NCBI GenBank assembly: GCA_045118155.1
Contig: JBGUXS010000018.1
Span: 1 to 6,896 of the forward strand
Length of the DNA: 6,896 nt
Origin: JBGUXS01 sp045118155
GTDB lineage: Bacteria; Pseudomonadota; Alphaproteobacteria; CAAHEQ01; UBA3637
Direction: 5' to 3'
Under the pieces are notes generated by a model, which was given only the letters and a program-made list of their open reading frames with translations, searched no databases and was not told the DNA's origin. A program made the translations under genes and the position numbers. This document shows, in pieces, positions 1-6,588 of the stretch (positions are counted from its first letter, which is position 1; each line of letters starts with the position of its first letter).

Positions 1-28
1 AAAAAAGGGATGACAATCCGTCTTTCCT

Positions 29-72
29 GTCACCCCTCGCTTGAAGCCGTAGGCGACAAGCGTCCAGGGGTC
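29..72. repeat. Hairpin 1 of the left composite repeat
   Basis: Outer stem ACCCCT (32-37) pairs with AGGGGT (66-71). Inner stem CGCTTG (38-43) pairs with CAAGCG (57-62), and a short apical stem GCC/GGC (46-48 with 52-54) closes a GTA loop. TCC at 63-65 is an unpaired bulge on the 3' side. The outer frame matches the hairpin at 6617-6649, but the inner stem sequence is different. Confidence 0.75.
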
Positions 73-130
73 TCTTTTCCACAGAAAGGACGGCCTCTTC
101 AACCCAGTAAAATAAGGCCTTTCATGTTCG

Positions 131-173
131 GGATTCCTTGACGCCGTCACCTAGGGTTCGGCGAGGAATGACA
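131..173. repeat. Hairpin 2 of the left composite repeat
   Basis: Outer stem ATTCCT (133-138) pairs with AGGAAT (164-169). TGA (139-141) is bulged, CGCCG (142-146) pairs with CGGCG (159-163), and ACC/GGT (149-151 with 155-157) can form an apical stem. Other copies carry ATCCCT/AGGGAT in the outer stem, so this one has a matched C-to-T and G-to-A change that keeps pairing. Confidence 0.75.
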
Positions 174-218
174 AGGAAGGCGGGATGGCAGGGGAATAAC
201 ACCCTTTTTGTTTTTTCC

Positions 219-247
219 TTGCAATCACAGACAAGCTTATGTATAAC
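219..247 (+). promoter_or_regulatory. Predicted sigma70-like promoter of the GT2 gene
   Basis: TTGCAA (219-224) and TATAAC (242-247) are separated by exactly 17 bp and match the sigma70 consensus at 4 of 6 and 5 of 6 positions. Transcription would begin near 253-255, just at the ribosome binding site of the ATG at 269. The upstream ATG at 239 therefore lies inside the promoter and is unlikely to be translated. This is a prediction from sequence only. Confidence 0.55.
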
Positions 248-254
248 AAAGGGG

Positions 255-260
255 AAAGGA
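255..260 (+). promoter_or_regulatory. Ribosome binding site that fixes the GT2 start
   Basis: AAAGGA, within the purine run GGGGAAAGGA (251-260), sits 8 nt before the ATG at 269. The alternative in-frame ATG at 239 has no comparable site in the bases before it, so the later start is preferred. Confidence 0.7.
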
Positions 261-268
261 TTTGTCAC

Positions 269-1039
269 ATGTTGCCTTATACTTTTTTTCCCCTGACCCC
301 AAAGAAAAATAAATATGCCTTGTTAATTCCGACGCTGAATGAAGGAAAGTATATTCAAGGGCAACTTGCACGTATGAAAACCCATGATATTTTTGATATC
401 GTGGACGTCTTTATTTTGGATTCGTGTTCCACAGATGGATCGGTGGAAAATCAGGCGTTAAAAATACTGGGGGCAACCGGCAAACTAACTATTACCGCCG
501 GTCACCAAGGCACCGCTTTTCGCTGTGGGTTTCATGAAGCCCTAAAACAAGGATATGCCGGTGTCATTACTATTGATGGCAATAACAAAGACAGCGTGGA
601 AGATATCCCGAAATTTATAGCGGCTTTGGAGGAAGGGATTGACTTTATACAAGGCAGTCGTTTTGCCAAAGGGGGCCAGCATAAAAATACCCCCTTCATT
701 CGCCTTGTCGCCAATAAAATGATTTTAATTCCGTGGGTTAGAATGTTGGCAAAATATCCTTATACCGAAGTTGCCTCTGCTTTCCGGGGCATGTCTAGGC
801 GGTTTTTAGAAGACAAACGCCTTGGGATAGAACGTGATTGTTTTGTGGGATACGAACTGTTGTGGTACATATCAGTGATGGCGCCTAAATTAAAATACAA
901 AGTCATGGAAATCCCCATAAAACGCCTATACCCCAAAGAAGGCCCAACCCCCACCAAAATCACATGGGGCAGATGTGTTGGCATTATCCGGCAATTGATA
1001 CAACTAACCCTTGGGCATTATCGGCCTAAACAAAAATAG
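269..1039 (+). CDS. Family 2 glycosyltransferase (DPM synthase-like GT-A fold)
   Basis: A cytoplasmic enzyme of 256 residues expected to move a sugar from a nucleotide donor to a lipid carrier or glycan. The donor and acceptor cannot be read from the sequence. The GT-A pattern is clear in order: IPTLNEG near residues 20-26, DSCSTD at 51-56, the metal-site region DGNNKD at 103-108, QGSRFAKGG at 128-136, a YTEVASAFRGMSRR segment at 164-178 corresponding to the DxxxGFRxxSR region of DPM synthase-like enzymes, and MEIPIKR at 213-219. No transmembrane anchor follows the domain, unlike longer polyprenyl-phosphate GT2 proteins. The usual DxD is replaced by DGN; I recall a GT2 subgroup with this DGNNKD signature, so it need not mean loss of activity. 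The start at 269 is chosen over 239 because of the binding site at 255-260 and the promoter at 219-247. The gene converges on the GT8 gene with 4 bp between stops. Confidence 0.88.
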   Translation: MLPYTFFPLTPKKNKYALLIPTLNEGKYIQGQLARMKTHDIFDIVDVFILDSCSTDGSVENQALKILGATGKLTITAGHQGTAFRCGFHEALKQGYAGVITIDGNNKDSVEDIPKFIAALEEGIDFIQGSRFAKGGQHKNTPFIRLVANKMILIPWVRMLAKYPYTEVASAFRGMSRRFLEDKRLGIERDCFVGYELLWYISVMAPKLKYKVMEIPIKRLYPKEGPTPTKITWGRCVGIIRQLIQLTLGHYRPKQK

Positions 1040-1043
1040 ATTT

Positions 1044-2087
1044 TTATTCTTGAGAAACAAGGGCTGGATTTTCCCATGCCCCCAGGGCCGTTAAAATATT
1101 TTCATACTTCGTATAATAATCCCGCATCGGGGCATCAGAATTCTGCCATGGTTTTACATGTCCCGCCCAATGAATAATCACGGGGTTCGTAAAAGCTTCG
1201 GCACGGTCTGTTTCCAGCGGATACCATAACACCGGCAAGGCATTAAAGTTATAAGTCAAGTAATGAATTTTAGGGGCACAAGCTTTATTTAAAATATCTT
1301 GATCTGGGTATGCTAATTTATCGCCATAGTGCTTGGCAATATCAAAAAACTTTTCCACCATGTGATCGGCCCGTAATTTTTCAATATTCATCAGCATAAC
1401 CCCACTGTTGATATACAAAGCCCCTTTGGGTAAATCTAATTGCAAAATAAAATCCTCTAAGACTGGACGCCGGCCGGCCGGATCTGGAACAGCCGCCAAA
1501 TAGTTATCCCCTAAATCCGTATCCCATAACAAAGCCAGATCCCTGGCCACCACCAAATCCGCATCTAAGTAAATCGCCTTTTTCAAATCAGGGGCAACTT
1601 CGGGGATCAACAGACGATAGAGTCCATCTTTTGAAATATACGGGGCGGCACTTTCCCCAAAATCTTTAAACCGGTCTTTATCCACGACCACATAATCCAC
1701 CTCAAAATTCCATTTTTGTTTCATTTTTTCAAACTGTGCTTTACTGGTGTCGGACAGGTCGTTGCTTAAAATATAAAAATGACATTTGCGAGATGTGTTT
1801 TGTAAAATAGAGGTCATAGCTACCCCCGCATAGTTCGCATAATTATCACTCACCCCGAAAAAAATGTGCATGGGATCATGGGGTATTTCTTTTGATACCG
1901 CACTTTCTGCCTTAAGGGGTTCAGAAGATTCTGTTTTTTGTTCCGCTAAATTTTCCGTTTCTGTTTTAACAATTGCGTGCGGGGCCCCTTCCAAAGCGGT
2001 GGATTCTACCAAGACTTGGGCAGATGCCCCCCCGCAAAATAACCAAAAGGCCCCTATCGTTAAAATAAAAATTACCCTTAAGAACAT
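1044..2087 (-). CDS. Exported family 8 glycosyltransferase (LgtC/RfaJ-like) with signal peptide
   Basis: Encodes 347 residues. The N-terminus has Arg4, a hydrophobic core over residues 5-18, and an ASA|Q cleavage site after residue 23, a classic type I Sec signal. A Lys/Glu/Ser-rich linker of about 45 residues follows. The GT8 domain begins near residue 73 (HIFFGVSDNYANYAGV) and shows the DAD metal motif at 175-177 (AIYLDADLVV), YINSGVMLMN at 225-234, PDQD at 261-264, and the C-terminal HWAGHVKPW at 306-314. All family hallmarks are present, so it appears catalytically intact and should use a UDP-sugar (family knowledge). A longer in-frame ORF starts at 2237, but that would overlap the MFS gene by 160 bp. 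The ATG at 2087 has a strong binding site 7 nt upstream and exposes the signal peptide. It is the last gene of the operon and overlaps the MFS stop by 10 nt. Export of a GT8 enzyme is unusual; a signal-anchor is an alternative to cleavage. Confidence 0.9.
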   Translation of the reverse strand: MFLRVIFILTIGAFWLFCGGASAQVLVESTALEGAPHAIVKTETENLAEQKTESSEPLKAESAVSKEIPHDPMHIFFGVSDNYANYAGVAMTSILQNTSRKCHFYILSNDLSDTSKAQFEKMKQKWNFEVDYVVVDKDRFKDFGESAAPYISKDGLYRLLIPEVAPDLKKAIYLDADLVVARDLALLWDTDLGDNYLAAVPDPAGRRPVLEDFILQLDLPKGALYINSGVMLMNIEKLRADHMVEKFFDIAKHYGDKLAYPDQDILNKACAPKIHYLTYNFNALPVLWYPLETDRAEAFTNPVIIHWAGHVKPWQNSDAPMRDYYTKYENILTALGAWENPALVSQE

Positions 2088-3343
2088 ACCTTTTCCCCTT
2101 CTTCTTTGGCCCAAATAGAACACACCTTTTTTAAAGGGAAAATGCCACACAAAAATAACACCCCGCAGATTCCCATAGACATCATTAAGGAAAAATCTTT
2201 TATTAAAAACTTTAAAGAAATCAAAAAAAACGCACAAAACAAACGCCCCATCATAAAACTGACACTAGAGGCCGTGGCCCGAATATCTTTCGGCACAATC
2301 TTATGCAAACGCCCCAAATGCACATTCCCATAGGCAATTTGCCACCCCGTGCCAATCGCAATAAACAGAAAATATCCTAAATTAACCATCAAGGGCAACG
2401 GTTGCATCCATAAAATCATCACAGATAAAACAAAACCAAACACATACCAAACAAAAGAAATCATCCCCAGTTGTTTAATTGTCAAATACTGTGTTAACGT
2501 ACCGGTTTTTCCCGAAAAAGTCATTCGGCACGCATGGTTCATAAAATAGACAACCCCAAACATAGATACCGGGATTAACAGCAATTGCATCATCGGTTGG
2601 AACGACCAAATAAACAACGCCGTTGCTCCCCATAAAAAAGCCGCCAGCACAATATGGCTTCTAATACGCCCATTTTTTAATGTCCATACAATAATCCGAA
2701 AGAAGTTCACATAAATTTCTTTTAACGATTTTTTAGGGCGTTGCGGGGTAGCAATTTTAGGCAACTGACACAACAAAATCGTGGCCGCTATGTTTAGCAC
2801 CAATTCTAACCCCAACAACACCGTAAAGCCGTAATCTTGGCCATAGTGTGCTAAAGTCCACCCCGACACTTTTGCATACAACCAGGCCGCCGATAAGGAT
2901 GATAACGCCGTTCCTGCTGACACAAATGCATATAGAAACCCATAGTGTTTAGACATGGTCTGTGGTTCCCCACGGGCATCCAAATATTCATAAATATAGG
3001 CATCCGATACACCGGTATAAAATGCTTTGTGGGCGGCAAATAAAATTTCCCCCGCCAACAAAACCCAATACCCGTACTTAGCAAAAAACAACCACAACAC
3101 ACATCTTAAAATAAAAAAACAAAAAGACGCAACAAGCACATTTTTTTTAGGGAATAAATCCCCTAAATAGCCCGAAGGCACTTCAAACAATAACGAGGCA
3201 ATAGAAAAAATCCCCTGAAACAGAAAAAAATCTTCAAGATTTAACCCGTTATGCTGATAAAACAGCAACAACACCGGCAATAAAAACAGTTGCGTTTGTA
3301 AAAAGGTGGCAATATTAAATAATTTGAGTGGATTTTGTGTCAT
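2078..3343 (-). CDS. Major facilitator superfamily (MFS) transporter
   Basis: Encodes 421 residues with about 12 hydrophobic segments (roughly 12-30, 38-57, 69-90, 92-112, 137-157, 171-193, 229-249, 252-270, 291-311, 316-336, 357-377, 384-404), the usual size and topology of an inner-membrane MFS carrier. The cytoplasmic loop between segments 2 and 3 carries a motif A-like GYLGDLFPKKNVL at 58-70. The segment GVSDAYIYEYLDARGE (111-126) and the PKDIRATASSV stretch (351-361) are typical of drug/H+ or unassigned MFS groups. Substrate is unknown; the neighbourhood suggests a sugar, glycan precursor or efflux role, but this is inference. The ATG directly abuts the TAA of the preceding gene (TAAATG) and has no good binding site of its own, suggesting reinitiation by ribosomes finishing the upstream gene. 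Its 3' end overlaps the GT8 start by 10 nt. Confidence 0.88.
   Translation of the reverse strand: MTQNPLKLFNIATFLQTQLFLLPVLLLFYQHNGLNLEDFFLFQGIFSIASLLFEVPSGYLGDLFPKKNVLVASFCFFILRCVLWLFFAKYGYWVLLAGEILFAAHKAFYTGVSDAYIYEYLDARGEPQTMSKHYGFLYAFVSAGTALSSLSAAWLYAKVSGWTLAHYGQDYGFTVLLGLELVLNIAATILLCQLPKIATPQRPKKSLKEIYVNFFRIIVWTLKNGRIRSHIVLAAFLWGATALFIWSFQPMMQLLLIPVSMFGVVYFMNHACRMTFSGKTGTLTQYLTIKQLGMISFVWYVFGFVLSVMILWMQPLPLMVNLGYFLFIAIGTGWQIAYGNVHLGRLHKIVPKDIRATASSVSFMMGRLFCAFFLISLKFLIKDFSLMMSMGICGVLFLCGIFPLKKVCSIWAKEEGEKVCS
2095..2103 (-). promoter_or_regulatory. Ribosome binding site that fixes the GT8 start
   Basis: On the reverse strand AAGAAGGGG precedes the ATG at 2087-2085 with a 7-nt gap. It lies inside the last codons of the MFS gene (the EEGEK stretch), as expected for coupled translation. 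It supports the 347-residue form over the 397-residue ORF. Confidence 0.75.
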
Positions 3344-5014
3344 TTAGTTCTGCACCGCGCCCCCAACTTGTTGTAAGTGCTGATGAATTTGACGTTTGAA
3401 TTCCCGTAAATCCTCTTTATCTAAAAAGATAAAAATAATACCATCTAGAATAAAGACAGAGTTTTTATCTGGCCAAACCGCCGCCGTTCTTTCAATAAAA
3501 CGCAAGGTATTTACCGATACATCTTTAAACAGTGCCCCTATAAAATCAAAGTTCCAATAATAACGATAATTGCGATTGATAAAATCTTGCGGGGCATAAA
3601 AATTAAACACGCTAATCGTTTCCCACGGGGCCCGATATGACCATGACAACAACGATACATCCCCTTCTTGATAGGGGCCTTCATAATACCGACTGCGTAA
3701 AGACGGATCCCCAAGCACCAAGATTCCATACCGGTTGTCATAGCTAAAACCATCGGTATTTTCAAGTCGGCTTATTACCCGATCCATTAGTTTATCTTCG
3801 GCATCTCGGCCTTGTTTCCACACACGCATGGCGTACATATCCCGCCACACACTTATCATGCCTATTCCCACAAAAGCAATGAACAACAGGTTTTTCATTG
3901 CAACATTTTGACTGACCCTACACATAAAAGCCAACATCAGCGCGAACAGGAAATAGTGGCTAAAATACCCCGTTACCCGCAACCAAAAATGCACATTCAT
4001 GGTCGCAATTAAGGGGGCCAGCTGACTGAAAAACAACAGGGCTATCCCAAAAGAAATAAAGCCCGCCAATCCTAAAAGAATACCCCGGGTCCGCACACTT
4101 TGCCAAAAGGCCACCAGCAACCCTAACAGAGCCACCCCCCAACACCAAGTTAAATACCCCGCATCCACAAAGGGATACGTTATCGTAAATTGCTGGAAAT
4201 AAAAGGAACGCATTTTCCATAATTTGGTCGGGATATCGGATAAAGCAATATGCTGAACATTATAAAAACCATCGGCTAAAACATGGGTATGGGCCGCCCA
4301 AATCAAGCCCCCTTTTAACAAGATAATCGCCCCCATAATACTGCCCCCTAGGACGATAAGCTTTTTAAGTAAAACTTTGATTTTTTCGCCCCCGATAAAG
4401 GCCATAAAATATCGCCCTGTCACACAGATAAAAATGGTGTTGATGAAGCTAGCGTTCATACCAAGGGCAAAAAACAATAAGCCCACCGTTAAAAGGCACC
4501 ACAAGGGGAAAAAACGCGTTCCCCACTTGTTTTCATAACACAGCAGCCCCCCCAGCACAAACGCACTTCCCCAAAAAAACGACGCTTGGGCGATATGATA
4601 TAACCATATTAAATTGTACGGCATCAAGGCCACAACCAAACAAAATCCCATCACATAAAAACGTTTTTGGGGAAGGCGCCAATACACCGCCAACAACACC
4701 ACCGATAAGCTGATTCCCAAAAAGCTGAACAAGTTTAACAACACCGGTAATAACCGCGATCCCATCACGGTGTATAAAATAGTTTCGGTAAATCGGCCTT
4801 CATACCAAAACCGGTTAATCGGCACACTCCCCCGCATCAAGGGCCATTCGTGATTGCCCCAGAAAAAATTAATGGTGTGATAGGCATACACAATGTTTAA
4901 AACAATAAAGACCATCCAAAAAGATTGCTTATACACAGACGGTATCTTTTTATACACCCGCACAATATGATCGGCGATATCGTAATGAAGTATTTTTTCA
5001 AGCATTTTAAACAT
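3344..5014 (-). CDS. Polytopic membrane protein, probable GtrII-type glycosyltransferase
   Basis: Encodes 556 residues from the ATG at 5014. About ten hydrophobic segments span residues 31-390 (first at 31-51, then a dense series from 86 on), followed by a soluble C-terminal region of about 160 residues. The loop after the first segment contains NHEWPL (54-59) and a WYEGRFTETILY segment (70-81), followed by a SRLLPVLLNLFSFLG helix. This layout (acidic residue, then GR, then a Pro-containing helix) resembles the GtrII family of O-antigen glucosyltransferases, which use polyprenyl-phosphate sugar in the periplasm. I judge this by eye, so the family call is moderate. Alternatives are another GT-C enzyme or an unassigned membrane protein. 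Starts are possible at TTG 5020, ATG 5014 and ATG 5005. 5014 is chosen because GGGAG (5025-5029) lies 10 nt upstream. It is the first gene of the operon behind a strong predicted promoter. Confidence 0.7.
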   Translation of the reverse strand: MFKMLEKILHYDIADHIVRVYKKIPSVYKQSFWMVFIVLNIVYAYHTINFFWGNHEWPLMRGSVPINRFWYEGRFTETILYTVMGSRLLPVLLNLFSFLGISLSVVLLAVYWRLPQKRFYVMGFCLVVALMPYNLIWLYHIAQASFFWGSAFVLGGLLCYENKWGTRFFPLWCLLTVGLLFFALGMNASFINTIFICVTGRYFMAFIGGEKIKVLLKKLIVLGGSIMGAIILLKGGLIWAAHTHVLADGFYNVQHIALSDIPTKLWKMRSFYFQQFTITYPFVDAGYLTWCWGVALLGLLVAFWQSVRTRGILLGLAGFISFGIALLFFSQLAPLIATMNVHFWLRVTGYFSHYFLFALMLAFMCRVSQNVAMKNLLFIAFVGIGMISVWRDMYAMRVWKQGRDAEDKLMDRVISRLENTDGFSYDNRYGILVLGDPSLRSRYYEGPYQEGDVSLLSWSYRAPWETISVFNFYAPQDFINRNYRYYWNFDFIGALFKDVSVNTLRFIERTAAVWPDKNSVFILDGIIFIFLDKEDLREFKRQIHQHLQQVGGAVQN

Positions 5015-5035
5015 AACCAAAGTTCTCCCAAACGG

Positions 5036-5064
5036 ATTTTAATTGACAATCTATCCCTTTTCAA
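5036..5064 (-). promoter_or_regulatory. Predicted sigma70 promoter of the reverse-strand operon
   Basis: Read on the reverse strand, TTGAAA (5064-5059) and TAAAAT (5041-5036) are separated by exactly 17 bp and each match consensus at 5 of 6 positions. Transcription would start near 5029, at the GGGAG ribosome binding site, leaving a very short leader before the ATG at 5014. It overlaps the forward promoter at 5043-5071. Confidence 0.65.
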
Positions 5065-5071
5065 GTAAAAA
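5043..5071 (+). promoter_or_regulatory. Predicted sigma70 promoter of the methyltransferase-like gene
   Basis: A perfect TTGACA (5043-5048) is followed after 17 bp by TAAAAA (5066-5071), a 4 of 6 match to the -10 element. The start would fall near 5078, again at the ribosome binding site AAGAGG (5078-5083), 6 nt before the ATG at 5090. Its -35 element lies inside the spacer of the opposing promoter. Confidence 0.5.
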
Positions 5072-5089
5072 CTTTTTAAGAGGTTTTAA

Positions 5090-6397
5090 ATGAAAAAAGA
5101 ACAATCATCCTTAAATTTTTATCATCCGCTTACCCCAGGGAAAACGGCATCAGAAACATCATTTTGGATTAATTTTGTGGCCCTAGCTTTGGCGACCGGC
5201 GCCTTAGTTCCTTTTCGGTTCATGGGGTATCAAAACTATACCGTTTTATTCATTTTATTTGCCGTTTTGGTAACCGCCGGCGTGGTGGTATTGGAATACT
5301 TTTTTTACCCACAAACAAGCGTTTTAAGAACCTGGAAAGTCCTAAGGCGTGTCAACATCAAACGCGTTATTTACAAAGAAATTGCCTTGATTGTTACCTT
5401 TGGGATTATTGGGATTTTTTACGCTTTGTTTCCCATGTTCAGCTATAATGACTTTATCCTTAAATATTTTCCCTTTTTAAAAACACTAATGCCTTGGGTG
5501 ATTGTGGGCAGCTTCCCCTATTTTTGCCTGATGGATAAAATAGATAAAGATCCTGAGGATGTGTATTACAAGATGGGCATTGCCTTAACACATTTTGAAA
5601 AGACCATGACGGCTTTTGAATTTGGAAATTATGTGCGCTCTTGGTTGGTTAAGGCGTTTTGGTTAAGTCTAATGCAACCACCTATGATTGAAAAAATCAC
5701 TTGGCTAATAACCTATGATTGGAACATGATGCGGGGCAATCCCGTGGAATGGTTTTGGACATGTAATGTGATTTGTTTCTTCATAGACTTGGCCTATGCG
5801 TCCGTCGGATACATGATGAATTTAAAAATTTTAAATACGCAAACCCGCACGGCCGAACCTACTTTATTCGGGTGGACGGTGGCGATTTTGTGCTATTGGC
5901 CGTTTTGGGGGGTACTCTTTTATCCCTTTTTCTTTAAATATGACGGGGCGGGCTGGATGAACACTTTTACAGCTGGCAGCCTACTATTTTACCTGTGGTT
6001 CTTTATGATTATCGGGCTAGAATTATTATACGCTTTGGCCACTGTATCCGCGGGGATTCGGTTTTCTAATGTCACGTATCGGGGCTTGTGGAACACGGGG
6101 CTTTATCGCCTAACAAAGCACCCAGCGTATGTGTTTAAAAACATCAGCTGGTGGTTAATTTCTATGCCCTTTTTAATGGATGGCGATCTAAAAGCCCTAA
6201 AATGCAGCGCCTTGTTATTCGGGGTGAACATCATTTATTACTTACGGGCGAAAACGGAAGAACGGCACTTATCGCACTATCCGGAATACGAAGCGTATGC
6301 CCTGGAAATGAACAACAAAAGTATTTTCAGGTGGTGTGCCGATATCCTGCCCTTTTTAAAATACAAACCCCTTAAAAAAGAAGATCGGTTATTTTAA
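5090..6397 (+). CDS. Membrane protein with ICMT/PEMT-like methyltransferase C-terminus
   Basis: Encodes 435 residues with hydrophobic segments at roughly 26-43, 50-70, 97-117, 131-147, 184-196, 222-242, 258-281, 293-320, 350-363 and 371-385. The C-terminal fifth has the hallmark pair of isoprenylcysteine carboxyl methyltransferase and phospholipid methyltransferase families: GLYRLTKHPAY (337-347, the RHPxY-like motif) and RAKTEERHLSHYPEYEAY (386-403, the EExxL...YxxY motif). In those families these regions bind S-adenosylmethionine and help form the active site at the membrane. Substrate is unknown; lipid, isoprenoid-linked or protein thiol acceptors are all possible. At 435 residues it is well above the usual roughly 170-290 of these families, with an unexplained multi-pass N-terminal half of about 290 residues. 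AAGAGG at 5078-5083 supports the start. It is divergent from the glycan operon and shares its control region. Confidence 0.72.
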   Translation: MKKEQSSLNFYHPLTPGKTASETSFWINFVALALATGALVPFRFMGYQNYTVLFILFAVLVTAGVVVLEYFFYPQTSVLRTWKVLRRVNIKRVIYKEIALIVTFGIIGIFYALFPMFSYNDFILKYFPFLKTLMPWVIVGSFPYFCLMDKIDKDPEDVYYKMGIALTHFEKTMTAFEFGNYVRSWLVKAFWLSLMQPPMIEKITWLITYDWNMMRGNPVEWFWTCNVICFFIDLAYASVGYMMNLKILNTQTRTAEPTLFGWTVAILCYWPFWGVLFYPFFFKYDGAGWMNTFTAGSLLFYLWFFMIIGLELLYALATVSAGIRFSNVTYRGLWNTGLYRLTKHPAYVFKNISWWLISMPFLMDGDLKALKCSALLFGVNIIYYLRAKTEERHLSHYPEYEAYALEMNNKSIFRWCADILPFLKYKPLKKEDRLF

Positions 6398-6540
6398 AGC
6401 GTGTATTTTACTGGCTTAATCGCACGAAAGTCCAAGTAAGTTTGATAAGGGTTTTAAGTTGGGCAAGGGACAAACAGAAGATCCCTTGATTTTTGCTGTC
6501 ACAAAAAAGGAATGACGGAAGGTGGCATTGATTGTTCGGG

Positions 6541-6576
6541 ATCCCTTGACGTTGGACGTTCCGTCCAACGAGGGAT
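6541..6576. repeat. Lone palindromic repeat hairpin
   Basis: ATCCCT (6541-6546) pairs with AGGGAT (6571-6576). TGA (6547-6549) is bulged, and a perfect 9-bp inner stem, CGTTGGACG (6550-6558) with CGTCCAACG (6562-6570), closes a TTC loop. It has the same frame as the other hairpins with its own inner sequence. Confidence 0.8.
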
Positions 6577-6588
6577 GACAGAAAAAAC

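Larger units (their letters stand above)
1..174. repeat. Left composite palindromic repeat (inverted hairpin doublet)
   Basis: The core runs from about 28 to 173 and is bounded by imperfect inverted ends, TGTCACCCCTCG (28-39) and CGAGGAATGACA (162-173). It holds two hairpins in opposite orientation separated by about 60 bp. The A-rich lead-in at 1-10 (AAAAAAGGGA) recurs at 6589-6598, so the homology reaches the window edge and may continue beyond it. The segment at 112-146 matches 6688-6722 at 33 of 35 positions. The right-hand copy lies in the same orientation at 6589-6757. The doublet design resembles REPIN elements, but no transposase is visible here and the family name is unknown to me. 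Confidence 0.8.

Noticed and set aside
1..174. CRISPR-like array or tRNA genes in the repeat regions
   Set aside because: The hairpins vary in inner sequence and spacing, there are no uniform repeats with regular spacers, and no cloverleaf or anticodon arm pattern was found.
239..268. Upstream in-frame ATG start for the GT2 gene
   Set aside because: No ribosome binding site precedes it and it falls within the predicted promoter. The ATG at 269 has a well-placed AAAGGA, and the extra ten residues do not resemble GT2 sequence.
2031..2036. Cysteine 18 of the GT8 signal peptide as a lipoprotein site
   Set aside because: The residues before it (WLF) do not fit a lipobox, which needs a small residue just before Cys, whereas ASA|Q fits signal peptidase I well.
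2088..2237. Fifty-residue N-terminal extension of the GT8 gene
   Set aside because: It would lie entirely inside the MFS coding region in another frame, has no domain character, and would bury the signal peptide that begins at the ATG with the strong binding site.
1864..2549. Forward-strand ORFs opposite the GT8 and MFS genes (1864-2118, 2106-2333, 2349-2549)
   Set aside because: They are antisense shadows of well-supported reverse-strand genes, with no domain features or binding sites of their own.
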